DNA from: Nitrososphaerota archaeon
GTDB taxonomy: Archaea > Thermoproteota > Nitrososphaeria_A > Caldarchaeales > Wolframiiraptoraceae
Direction: 5' to 3'
Assembly: GCA_021163925.1 (NCBI GenBank)
Contig: JAGGTD010000056.1
Span: 1 to 38,669, forward strand
DNA length: 38,669 bases
The position numbers were made by a program, and so were the translations under genes. The notes under the pieces are model-generated. The model searched no databases and was not told the DNA's origin. It saw nothing but the letters and a program-made list of their open reading frames with translations. Numbering within the stretch: the first letter of the stretch is position 1; the number at the start of each line of letters is the position of its first letter. Below, piece by piece: positions 32,732 through 38,669 of the stretch.

Positions 32732-32736
32732 TATAA
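32728..32736 (+). promoter_or_regulatory. TATA box of the lysine-rich gene
   Basis: TTTATATAA lies about 40 bases before the ATG at 32773, and a purine-rich GAAAA stretch before it resembles a BRE. A second candidate, CATATAAAAA, lies at 32744-32753. GGTGAAAG at about 32759-32766 is a possible ribosome site. Confidence 0.6.
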
Positions 32737-32772
32737 CTTAAAGCATATAAAAAATGCTGGTGAAAGAAGAAA

Positions 32773-33018
32773 ATGCCGCGTAAGAAGGCTACGAGGAAGA
32801 GGAAGACTGCGAGGAAGAAAAAGACTACGAGAAAGAAGAGGACAACGAGGAAGAAGACTACTAAGAAGAAGGCGAGAAAGAAGAAGGCTGCGAGGAGGAA
32901 GACGACAAGAAAGAAGACCACGGGAAGGAAGAAGGGAAGGGCGAGGGCTAAGAGGGCTAAGGCGAAAGCTGCGCCCGCGCCTGTCCCCGCGCCTGAGGAA
33001 AAGGTTGAGGCGGTTTAA
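32773..33018 (+). CDS. Lysine-rich histone H1-like DNA-binding protein
   Basis: This is an 81-residue protein. Residues 1-67 are nearly all Lys, Arg, Thr and Ala in KKTTRKK-type repeats. A short Ala/Pro tail ends in an acidic EEKVEAV. It resembles eukaryotic H1 tails and bacterial Hc1-like proteins, so it is probably a nucleoid or RNA-binding protein. No folded domain is visible. It has the strongest-looking promoter region in the window, suggesting high expression. Homology cannot be claimed because composition alone drives such similarity. No histone, Alba or Cren7 gene is seen in the window. Confidence 0.75.
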   Translation: MPRKKATRKRKTARKKKTTRKKRTTRKKTTKKKARKKKAARRKTTRKKTTGRKKGRARAKRAKAKAAPAPVPAPEEKVEAV

Positions 33019-33067
33019 GGAAGCCTACCCACCAAAAATCCCCATTTTTCTATTTTGATGATCATGA

Positions 33068-33664
33068 TCAGAGGTAGTAATCCTCATCCATACTTGTCTC
33101 AGTCCTTACCGGTCTCCTCTTAAGCTGAGCTATCTGAGCGGCTAAGATCGCCAATCCCGTCGGTATGGTGAAGAGCGAGATAATGTCTATCGGTCTAGAG
33201 ATCAGGTCGGATGTCAATAGATCGACCTCGGTCAGCCATGAGTTTAGATCTGGCCAAGTTGGGGCTGATAGGAAGACCGAGGCTATCCAGAGGAGTAAGA
33301 TTATCGAGGCCGACGCGAACATAGCTTTACCACTCCTCCCCGGATCTCTAAGAGCGATCCCGGTTGCGAGGGCTGCTACCAACCATATTAGGATGGGGAT
33401 TGCTCCCTGCGGCCCTCCACCTCCAACCATCCTCACTCCAGCCGCTGAGGAGATTGGGGTTAGGAGGGGTGTATAGGTCGCTAGGATCACTCTGAAGATG
33501 TTGTATTGGTTTGGGGTCTGAGAGCTTGGAGAGTATGGGGTGATCAAAGCGCCTCCAAGGGTCAGGATTCCGAGCCCGATCATCAAGCCCATCGCTATGC
33601 TCCTCATCCCAAGATCAACTTCCAACCTCATGGGATAAGGCTTTCCGTTCTGAAGGGATTTCAT
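33068..33664 (-). CDS. Multi-span membrane protein, function unknown
   Basis: This 198-residue protein has four or five hydrophobic segments (for example SIAMGLMIGLGILTLGGAL, IPILIWLVAALATGIAL, SIILLLWIASVFL and FTIPTGLAILAAQIA) and a Gly-rich loop (RMVGGGGPQG). A short acidic tail ends EDYYL. I recognise no family. It faces the lysine-rich gene convergently and is divergent from L35Ae. The second Met (residue 12) is an alternative start. Confidence 0.6.
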   Translation of the reverse strand: MKSLQNGKPYPMRLEVDLGMRSIAMGLMIGLGILTLGGALITPYSPSSQTPNQYNIFRVILATYTPLLTPISSAAGVRMVGGGGPQGAIPILIWLVAALATGIALRDPGRSGKAMFASASIILLLWIASVFLSAPTWPDLNSWLTEVDLLTSDLISRPIDIISLFTIPTGLAILAAQIAQLKRRPVRTETSMDEDYYL

Positions 33665-33753
33665 CTTAACATGAGACTCTCGGCTAATTACCCTGAAAAT
33701 CCGCTTTAATGGTAATAAGTTGGAGAGGGTTCAAGCCTTAATGGGGTCTGAGA

Positions 33754-34065
33754 ATGCTTAGGGGATTCATAGATTCGAGGAGGTATAAGACGAGTGGAAA
33801 GAATAAGGCCGTGAGAGAATACATCATATCATTTCCGGGGGTAGATAGCGTTGATAAGGCGAAGCTCTTAATCGGGAAGAAGGTCGAGTATAGGGACGGC
33901 GATCTCAAGATCAAGGGAAGCATCATAGCGACCCACGGCGTTAGGGGGAAGGTTAGGGTTAGATTCAGGAAAGGTTTACCAGGTGAGCTCGATCCAACCA
34001 AAATATTCCTAAAGCTCAACGGCGACCTGATAAGAGGTCTTCGGTTAGAGACCCCTTCCTCCTAA
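33754..34065 (+). CDS. rpl35ae: 50S ribosomal protein L35Ae
   Basis: This 103-residue protein has RGFIDSRRYKTSGKNK, EYIISFPGVD and GSIIATHGVRGKVRVRFRKG, the signature of L35Ae, a eukaryote/archaea-specific large-subunit protein found in only some archaeal lineages. A TATA-like CTTTAATGG is about 45 bases upstream. Its last 50 bases overlap the convergent DNA ligase gene. Confidence 0.94.
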   Translation: MLRGFIDSRRYKTSGKNKAVREYIISFPGVDSVDKAKLLIGKKVEYRDGDLKIKGSIIATHGVRGKVRVRFRKGLPGELDPTKIFLKLNGDLIRGLRLETPSS

Positions 34066-35638
34066 ACTGTTTAAGGTATAGTTCTCGGATCTTGTCGATC
34101 GTGTCGGCCTCTCTAGGACTCTTATCCGATCTAATCCTAGTTATCCTAGCGAACCTTAGAGCATAGCCTGATCGATACTTTGGGCTTCTCTGAATCTCGT
34201 TATAGGCGACCTCGACCACTATCTCAGGCTTAACCTTAACCGTGTATCCGTCGTCGCTAAGCTTGAGCTGGAGAAGTCTCTTGGTCATAAGCTCAAACTC
34301 CTCGTCGGTTAACCCCTTAAACGTCTTACCGACAACCTCGAAACCATCGGTTCTAGGATTATAGGCTGCGAGATGATAGTTGCTCAGCCATCCAGTCCTC
34401 CTCCCATAGCCCCAGTCGGCGGCGACTATGACTAGGTCTAGGTTCTCAGCAGGCTTTATCTTGAGCCAAAGCTTCTCCCTCCTCCCAGGCCTATATTGGG
34501 AGTCCAACCTCTTCGCCATCAAACCCTCATGGCCTTCCTCGATAGCCTTCTCGAGGAAGTCCTTAACCACCTTTGGATCCGATGTTATTATCCTCGGAGC
34601 CAGTAGCCTTGAATCGACCTTCTCGCTTAGGATCTTCCACCTCTCCTCATACGGCTTATCCAATAGCTCGACTCCATCTAGGTATAGGATGTCGAAGACT
34701 TGGAGCTTTAGAGGGATCTCCTCAACCTTTTCATAAACTCCCCTAACCCTCCTAAACCTCCGCAAGAGTTCTTGGAATGGTAGAGGTCTTCCATCCCTAT
34801 CGACCGCTATAACCTCACCATCCAAGACGATCTCCCTAACATCCTTAACCCCGTCTCTCACCTGCTTAACCACGTCTGGGATGCTCTCGGTCACCTCATT
34901 CAACCTCCTCGAATAGATCTTGACCAACCCATCCCTCATGTGTATCTGAACCCTCGCTCCATCAAACTTGTATTCGAAGGCCATCGGCTTGCCGATAGAC
35001 TTCAAGAGCTCATCGACATCATCGCAGATCTCGGCGAGCATGGGTCTCAATGGGTTGAAGATCTTGAGCCTAACCTTCTCGATCGCCTCCCTCCCACCCT
35101 CCTTGGCAACCCTAACCAATTCGTCGAGCCTGCCTAGAAGCATGTAGGCTCTCTGAACAGATCTTAGATCAGCTCCCGTGAGTTCTGCTAAAGCCTCCAA
35201 TAAGACGCCCTCATTAACCCCGTGTTGCATCTCCCCGATTATCTGCTTGAATAGCCATTTTCGCTCAAGCTCGCTCATCCTCACGACTAGAGATCTGAGC
35301 AAGGCGGTCTTCCTGCTCCTCGAACTCGGCCCACTTATCTCGGCTATCCTCTTAAGGGTTGAGGAGACCTCGAGTATCGTCGGAGGTTCCTCGCTGCCCA
35401 ATAGGGTTTGGCTGGATTCTTCGAGTAGATCCATTATGGTCGCGAAGTTCACTTCGAGCTTCCTCTCACTACCCTCGGGCAAAGCCCTACCTATTAGGAG
35501 GAGCGCGGCCGCTGGAGCTTCCCTAGAGTCGAGTCTCTTTAGGAATCTGGCGACTTGTGAGACCTTGTCCTTTCTACCGCTTAAGATTGTGAGCTTCTCG
35601 CAGACCTCTGCTAGTTCCCTGAACTTGGTCTCAGCCAT
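34016..35638 (-). CDS. lig: ATP-dependent DNA ligase
   Basis: This 540-residue protein has an N-terminal DNA-binding domain, the adenylylation motif EYKFDGAR (Lys224), further nucleotidyltransferase motifs (VLDGEVIAVD, FDILYLDG, EGLMAKRLDSQY, WLKIKP) and a C-terminal OB domain. It seals nicks in replication and repair. The start lies 1 base after the Hsp20 stop, so the pair is an operon. The 3' end overlaps L35Ae by 50 bases on the opposite strand. Confidence 0.96.
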   Translation of the reverse strand: MAETKFRELAEVCEKLTILSGRKDKVSQVARFLKRLDSREAPAAALLLIGRALPEGSERKLEVNFATIMDLLEESSQTLLGSEEPPTILEVSSTLKRIAEISGPSSRSRKTALLRSLVVRMSELERKWLFKQIIGEMQHGVNEGVLLEALAELTGADLRSVQRAYMLLGRLDELVRVAKEGGREAIEKVRLKIFNPLRPMLAEICDDVDELLKSIGKPMAFEYKFDGARVQIHMRDGLVKIYSRRLNEVTESIPDVVKQVRDGVKDVREIVLDGEVIAVDRDGRPLPFQELLRRFRRVRGVYEKVEEIPLKLQVFDILYLDGVELLDKPYEERWKILSEKVDSRLLAPRIITSDPKVVKDFLEKAIEEGHEGLMAKRLDSQYRPGRREKLWLKIKPAENLDLVIVAADWGYGRRTGWLSNYHLAAYNPRTDGFEVVGKTFKGLTDEEFELMTKRLLQLKLSDDGYTVKVKPEIVVEVAYNEIQRSPKYRSGYALRFARITRIRSDKSPREADTIDKIRELYLKQFRRKGSLTEDLLSGRR

Positions 35639-35639
35639 A

Positions 35640-36092
35640 CTACTCTACTTTAACCGCAACTCCCTTGGGCTTCTGAACAGGTATCCTCACTACTAGGACT
35701 CCATCCCTGAAGGTGGCCTTAGCCTTCTCCGCATCAACATCCTTTGGAAGCGAGATCACCGCCCTATAGCCTCTGCTCTTGAATAGGGAGTACTTTGGAG
35801 CTGCCTTCTTAAGCTCCTCGGAGAACCCTGCCTCGACTTCTACCTCCCCCTCCCTAACCCTAAGATCTATGGAATCCTTAGACGCGGCCGGGAGCTCGAT
35901 CACGACCACAACCTCATCTCCATCGACATAGGTCTCGCTTACAGGCCTCCTATATCCGCTTGGGGTTATGTAGGTTGCAAGCCTTATTGGCGACGCAGCC
36001 GACTCGACGAGCTTTGAGACCTCCTCTGAGACCTCTCTAGTAATTCTATCCACGAGCCTCTCGATATCCCAATCTCTAAAGATTCCGCTCAT
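35640..36092 (-). CDS. hsp20: Small heat shock protein (Hsp20/alpha-crystallin)
   Basis: This 150-residue protein has an alpha-crystallin domain (VSETYVDGDEVVVVIELPAASKDSIDLRVREGEVEVEA ... YRAVISLPKDVDAEKAKATFRDGVLVVRIP, described here in part). The canonical GVL motif (DGVLVVRIP) is present, and the C-terminal IPVQKP resembles the IXI oligomer motif. It holds unfolding proteins until refolding. It is followed by lig after 1 base. Confidence 0.93.
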   Translation of the reverse strand: MSGIFRDWDIERLVDRITREVSEEVSKLVESAASPIRLATYITPSGYRRPVSETYVDGDEVVVVIELPAASKDSIDLRVREGEVEVEAGFSEELKKAAPKYSLFKSRGYRAVISLPKDVDAEKAKATFRDGVLVVRIPVQKPKGVAVKVE

Positions 36093-36195
36093 AATGCATA
36101 GATCATCCCCGCTCCATTTAACCCTTCCATATGCTTAAATCTTGCCCAGAAGACTAAACTTTAAGGCTTAGATAGAGGATCTTGGAGGGCTCGGC

Positions 36196-36990
36196 TTGAC
36201 TAAGTGTGAGGTCTGTGGGAAAGAGGTCTTAATGCCGTTTAAATGCCCATATTGTGGAGGATACTTCTGCGCAGAACATAGGCTTCCAGAGAAACATAAT
36301 TGCCCAGGACTCTATGCCGCGGCCTCACCCTATGAGAAGGAGTGGAAGGAGAGGAGGAGGATGATTAGATTGGAGGAGGAGCAGAGGATCTTGGCCAAGA
36401 AGAGGGTGGCGAGGACGGAGATCCTACACCTAACGGCTGGAGCCTTGATCGTTATGCTCGCAGGCCTCTCCCTCATAAACTTCAACCTACACTTGAGATG
36501 GTATGTTCTATTGAGCTTCATCCTAGGATTCTTGGCCTCCTTCCTGATCCACGAGCTCGCACATCGATACTCGGCTAGAAGCCATGGGCTGTCGGCTGGA
36601 TTCAGGCTCGATCCGATGGGATCTGTCTTAACGATCATAACCTCCATACCCTACATACCATTCAAGATAATCGCCCCCGGGGCAGTCGTGATCTCAGGCC
36701 TCGCCCCAATCTCGGTCATAGGCTCGATAGCCCTCGCAGGCCCCCTCTCAAACATAATCCTCTCAGCGGTCTTCTACATCGGCTCCCACATCTTCTTGAA
36801 GATCATCTGGATTGGGTGGCTCCACTACGTCTTAGGGGTCTTAGCGTCTCTGAACGCGTTCATAGCCTTCTTCAACCTCCTACCATTCGGGGCCTTGGAT
36901 GGGAGGAAGATAATTGCATGGAGTCCGGCGAAATGGGCCACGGCATTCGCGATAAGCATAATACTCCTAGTCCTCGGATACGTGGCATAG
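36196..36990 (+). CDS. AN1 zinc finger fused to an M50 site-2 protease
   Basis: This is a 264-residue protein. The AN1-type zinc finger is at residues 4-36 (Cys4, Cys7, Cys17, Cys20, Cys25, His28, His34, Cys36). A charged linker is followed by about five transmembrane segments with the metalloprotease motif HELAH (119-123) and NLLPFGALDG near the end, the third zinc ligand site. It is an intramembrane protease of the site-2 family with a cytosolic zinc finger, possibly a ubiquitin-like or stress-signal sensor by analogy with AN1 proteins. The start is TTG with GGAGGG 7 bases upstream. Confidence 0.87.
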   Translation: MTKCEVCGKEVLMPFKCPYCGGYFCAEHRLPEKHNCPGLYAAASPYEKEWKERRRMIRLEEEQRILAKKRVARTEILHLTAGALIVMLAGLSLINFNLHLRWYVLLSFILGFLASFLIHELAHRYSARSHGLSAGFRLDPMGSVLTIITSIPYIPFKIIAPGAVVISGLAPISVIGSIALAGPLSNIILSAVFYIGSHIFLKIIWIGWLHYVLGVLASLNAFIAFFNLLPFGALDGRKIIAWSPAKWATAFAISIILLVLGYVA

Positions 36991-37002
36991 CTGTTCTGGG
37001 GG

Positions 37003-37120
37003 TGGTGGGGCCGCTGGGTTCCAACCCCGGACCGCTGGGATTCGAACCCAGGACCTCCAGCGGTCCGGGCATCTGGATGCTCCCCAGGCTGGAATCATAG
37101 CCAAGCTAGACCACGGCCCC
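37003..37120 (-). tRNA. tRNA-Pro(GGG) with anticodon intron and duplicated T arm
   Basis: Acceptor GGGGCCG pairs with CGGCCCC, the discriminator is A, and CCA is encoded (37003-37005). Anticodon stem CCAGC/GCTGG and loop CTGGGGC give anticodon GGG. A 19-nt intron (37063-37081) sits at position 37/38 with a textbook bulge-helix-bulge: central helix CTGG/CCGG, bulges GG^A and AC^C, inner stem GCAT/ATGC. The T arm CTGGG-TTCGAAT-CCCAG is followed by 21 extra bases (about 37019-37039) before the acceptor strand, an imperfect second copy of the T-arm 3' side. The extra segment includes the reverse complement (13 bases) of the anticodon arm/intron end. A T-loop intron is possible but its splice motif is poor. 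Confidence 0.88.
37026..37069. repeat. 13-bp inverted repeat inside tRNA-Pro
   Basis: CCCGGACCGCTGG at 37026-37038 is the exact reverse complement of 37057-37069, with an 18-base spacer. One arm lies in the T-arm insertion and the other covers the anticodon 3' stem plus the intron end. In the precursor RNA they could pair and compete with the normal fold. Confidence 0.85.
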
Positions 37121-37226
37121 ACCAATCTTATCGGAGATTATCCTAGATTTTAAGCTTGATGCCGGCTTATCTGAAGAGGGGTCGTCAGGTTCTTAAGCAT
37201 CTTTCCCCACCCTCTAAACGGGTTCG

Positions 37227-38522
37227 ATGAGCTTAGCGCGATATCTGGAGAAGGTTCCTCTATCCGCCCTACACTTCAAGCTCCTACTAGTCGGGATGCT
37301 CGCATACCTATTCGCCGCGATGAACACGGTCTTGATAGCGCCAGCGCTAGACCTGATAAGCAAGGAGCTTAGACTAGACCCATTCTATACGGGCTTGCTG
37401 ATAACCTCATTCTATATCGGGATGTTCCTTGGAGCGTTCACATGCGGATATCTCTCGGATAGGGTTGGGAGGAGAAAGATGATGATCATAACGACGCTTA
37501 TCCACGCCATATTCACCGCCCTATTCTCTCAAGCGAGAGACTTCAACACCGCCTTCATCATCAGGCTTATAGCAGGCTATGGAGCTGGAGGACTACTACC
37601 ACTTCCAGGGGTCTATGTAGCGGAGTTCACGCCTGCGAGATATAGGGGTAGATTCCTCGGATTGGTCGAGACCTCATGGGTTTTCGGAGCATTGATAGCC
37701 TCAGGCCTAAGCCTCGGCATAATCCCAAGCTTTGGTTGGAGAGCCCTATTCTACACGGGTTTGATCCCACTCATAGTGGTTCCAGCGCTCCTCTCAACAC
37801 CCGAGTCCATAAGATACTTGGAGAGGAGGGGGAGGCGTGTCGAGGCGATGAAGATTCTAAGGTTGTTTGGGGTCGAGGAGGTCGGTGGGGTCGAAGGCGG
37901 AGAGGAAGAGGAGGAGAAGGCCAAGCTCTCAGACCTCTTCTCAAGAGATTATAGGGGTAGGACCATCCTCCTCTGGACCCTCTGGTTCGTCCTAGTCTAC
38001 ACCTATCATGGGATATTCATCTGGCTGAAGAAGTTCTTCACGGCATCCGGCCTCATACCAAACCCACTACTCTACTACTTCGTGGTGACATCGATCCAAG
38101 TGCCTGGATACTTGGCTGCGACCATGCTCCTAGATAGGGTTGGGAGGAAGAGGGTTCTCTTGATATTCTTGACCTTATCGGGCCTCGGATGCCTAGGATT
38201 CTCCTTAGCACACGACTTCACCTCAATCCTTCTAACATCATCGATCATAAGCTTCTTCAACCTCGGAGCATGGGCCGCACTATACACCTACACCCCTGAA
38301 CTATATCCAACCGAGATAAGGGCAACTGGATCTGGGAGCGCGGCATCATGTGGGAGGGTTGGAGGAATACTTCAAGGGCCCATCACGGGAGCAGTCTTAA
38401 TGCTTTGGGGGCTTCCAGCAACCTTCCTCAAGTTCGCCATCCTACATTGGATCGCAGCGGCCGCAGTCCTCTTACTTGGAATTGAGACTAAGGGAAAAAC
38501 CTTGGAAGAGCTGACGGCCTAA
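37227..38522 (+). CDS. MFS transporter
   Basis: This 431-residue protein has 12 predicted transmembrane helices. Major facilitator motifs are clear: GYLSDRVGRRKMM (loop 2-3), RLIAGYGAGGLLPLPGVYVAEF (helix 4), DRVGRKRVL (loop 8-9) and YTPELYPTEIRATGSG (after helix 10). The pattern fits the sugar/organic acid:H+ symporter branch. The substrate cannot be told. A Glu-rich insert (GGEEEEEKA) lies in the central cytosolic loop. The promoter is probably within 37121-37226. Confidence 0.9.
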   Translation: MSLARYLEKVPLSALHFKLLLVGMLAYLFAAMNTVLIAPALDLISKELRLDPFYTGLLITSFYIGMFLGAFTCGYLSDRVGRRKMMIITTLIHAIFTALFSQARDFNTAFIIRLIAGYGAGGLLPLPGVYVAEFTPARYRGRFLGLVETSWVFGALIASGLSLGIIPSFGWRALFYTGLIPLIVVPALLSTPESIRYLERRGRRVEAMKILRLFGVEEVGGVEGGEEEEEKAKLSDLFSRDYRGRTILLWTLWFVLVYTYHGIFIWLKKFFTASGLIPNPLLYYFVVTSIQVPGYLAATMLLDRVGRKRVLLIFLTLSGLGCLGFSLAHDFTSILLTSSIISFFNLGAWAALYTYTPELYPTEIRATGSGSAASCGRVGGILQGPITGAVLMLWGLPATFLKFAILHWIAAAAVLLLGIETKGKTLEELTA

Positions 38523-38528
38523 CAGTTT

Positions 38529-38669
38529 CTAAGTAGCGGAGATGGATTCTCGCCCGTCATTGAGCCAGATATAGGTTTCATACCAGATCTTATTCGCAGA
38601 CACTATAAGCTTAGGGACTCCTTCGTCATGCCTGAGGGGAGATATGAGAATTGTAGATGTTGCTCTTAT
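38529..38669 (-). CDS. C-terminal fragment of an unidentified gene at the window edge
   Basis: An open frame of 46 codons runs from the right edge to a TAG at 38529-38531. It includes ILISPLRHDEGVPKLIVSAN and ends YIWLNDGRESISAT. Its position convergent with the MFS gene (6 bases between stops) suggests a real gene that continues outside the window. I recognise no family from this short piece. Confidence 0.45.
   Translation of the reverse strand: MRATSTILISPLRHDEGVPKLIVSANKIWYETYIWLNDGRESISAT

Noticed and set aside
32652-32921. Minus-strand frame encoding a very hydrophobic Phe/Leu/Val peptide that looks like membrane segments
   Set aside because: It is the reverse complement of the AAG/AGG codons of the lysine-rich gene, which has the promoter and ribosome site.
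37019-37039. Extra 21 nt in tRNA-Pro as a canonical bulge-helix-bulge intron
   Set aside because: All positions leaving a valid T loop were tried; only one gave a 4-bp central helix, with two G-T pairs and a disrupted outer helix.
1-38669. CRISPR arrays, insertion sequences, attachment sites
   Set aside because: No regularly spaced repeats, transposase or integrase motifs were seen; the repeats found are local duplications.

Overview
The window is a gene-dense piece of an archaeal chromosome. Evidence for Archaea: the SecE-Spt5-L11-L1-L10 ribosomal cluster, L35Ae, aEF-1 beta, NAC, FEN-1, an ATP-dependent DNA ligase, MBF1, Cdc48/VAT, archaeal-type AlaRS and AsnRS, geranylgeranyl reductase for ether lipids, TATA-type promoters about 30 nt before start codons, and tRNA genes with bulge-helix-bulge introns. 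Two introns in one tRNA, L35Ae and the gene set point to the TACK group (Thermoproteota or relatives), probably a thermophile. The exact lineage cannot be fixed from this window. No rRNA, CRISPR, transposase or phage gene was seen.

Layout. 0-2.4 kb: a secreted beta-helix surface protein gene broken at an 89/90-bp tandem duplication, then a 407-bp gap. 2.4-7.7 kb: geranylgeranyl reductase, a zinc ribbon protein, aEF-1 beta, Cdc48 with a small downstream partner, and convergent fen1. 7.8-11.8 kb: a membrane-anchored coiled-coil transglutaminase-like protein, Trm5, a PIN-ATPase-KH protein and a C/D box sRNA candidate. 11.8-16 kb: ThiDN, a P-loop ATPase, ThiW, GtrA, endonuclease IV and a zinc ribbon protein. 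16-17.2 kb: tRNA-Gln with two introns and a UPF0282 metallo-hydrolase. 17.3-24.2 kb: L12-alaS on the plus strand facing a CPBP protease and the L10-L1-L11-Spt5-SecE cluster on the minus strand. 24.3-28.6 kb: an unusual HTH/ATP-cone/NrdD-like protein, NAC, an archaeosine-TGT C-terminal domain/PUA protein, HflX and a short MBF1. 28.6-33.7 kb: a DUF2330-like surface protein, two tiny ORFs, a HemK-like methyltransferase, AsnRS, MetRS beta, a lysine-rich H1-like protein and a membrane protein. 33.7-38.7 kb: L35Ae, DNA ligase, Hsp20, an AN1-M50 protease, tRNA-Pro, an MFS transporter and an edge fragment.

Most genes serve information processing and protein quality control. The strongest anomalies are local sequence rearrangements. 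In Cdc48 a 39-bp reverse-complement copy of an upstream segment replaces, at equal length, the D1 arginine-finger segment. tRNA-Pro carries a 21-nt T-arm insertion that includes a 13-bp inverted copy of its own anticodon arm and intron. Tandem duplications of 89/90 bp and 60 bp lie in the beta-helix gene and at the fen1 3' end. Together these look like template-switch events, or like assembly errors, and read mapping would decide. The best candidate for an undescribed function is the 588-aa protein at 24.3-26.0 kb, which joins an ArsR-like HTH, a nucleotide-sensing ATP-cone and what looks like a catalytically dead class III ribonucleotide reductase body.
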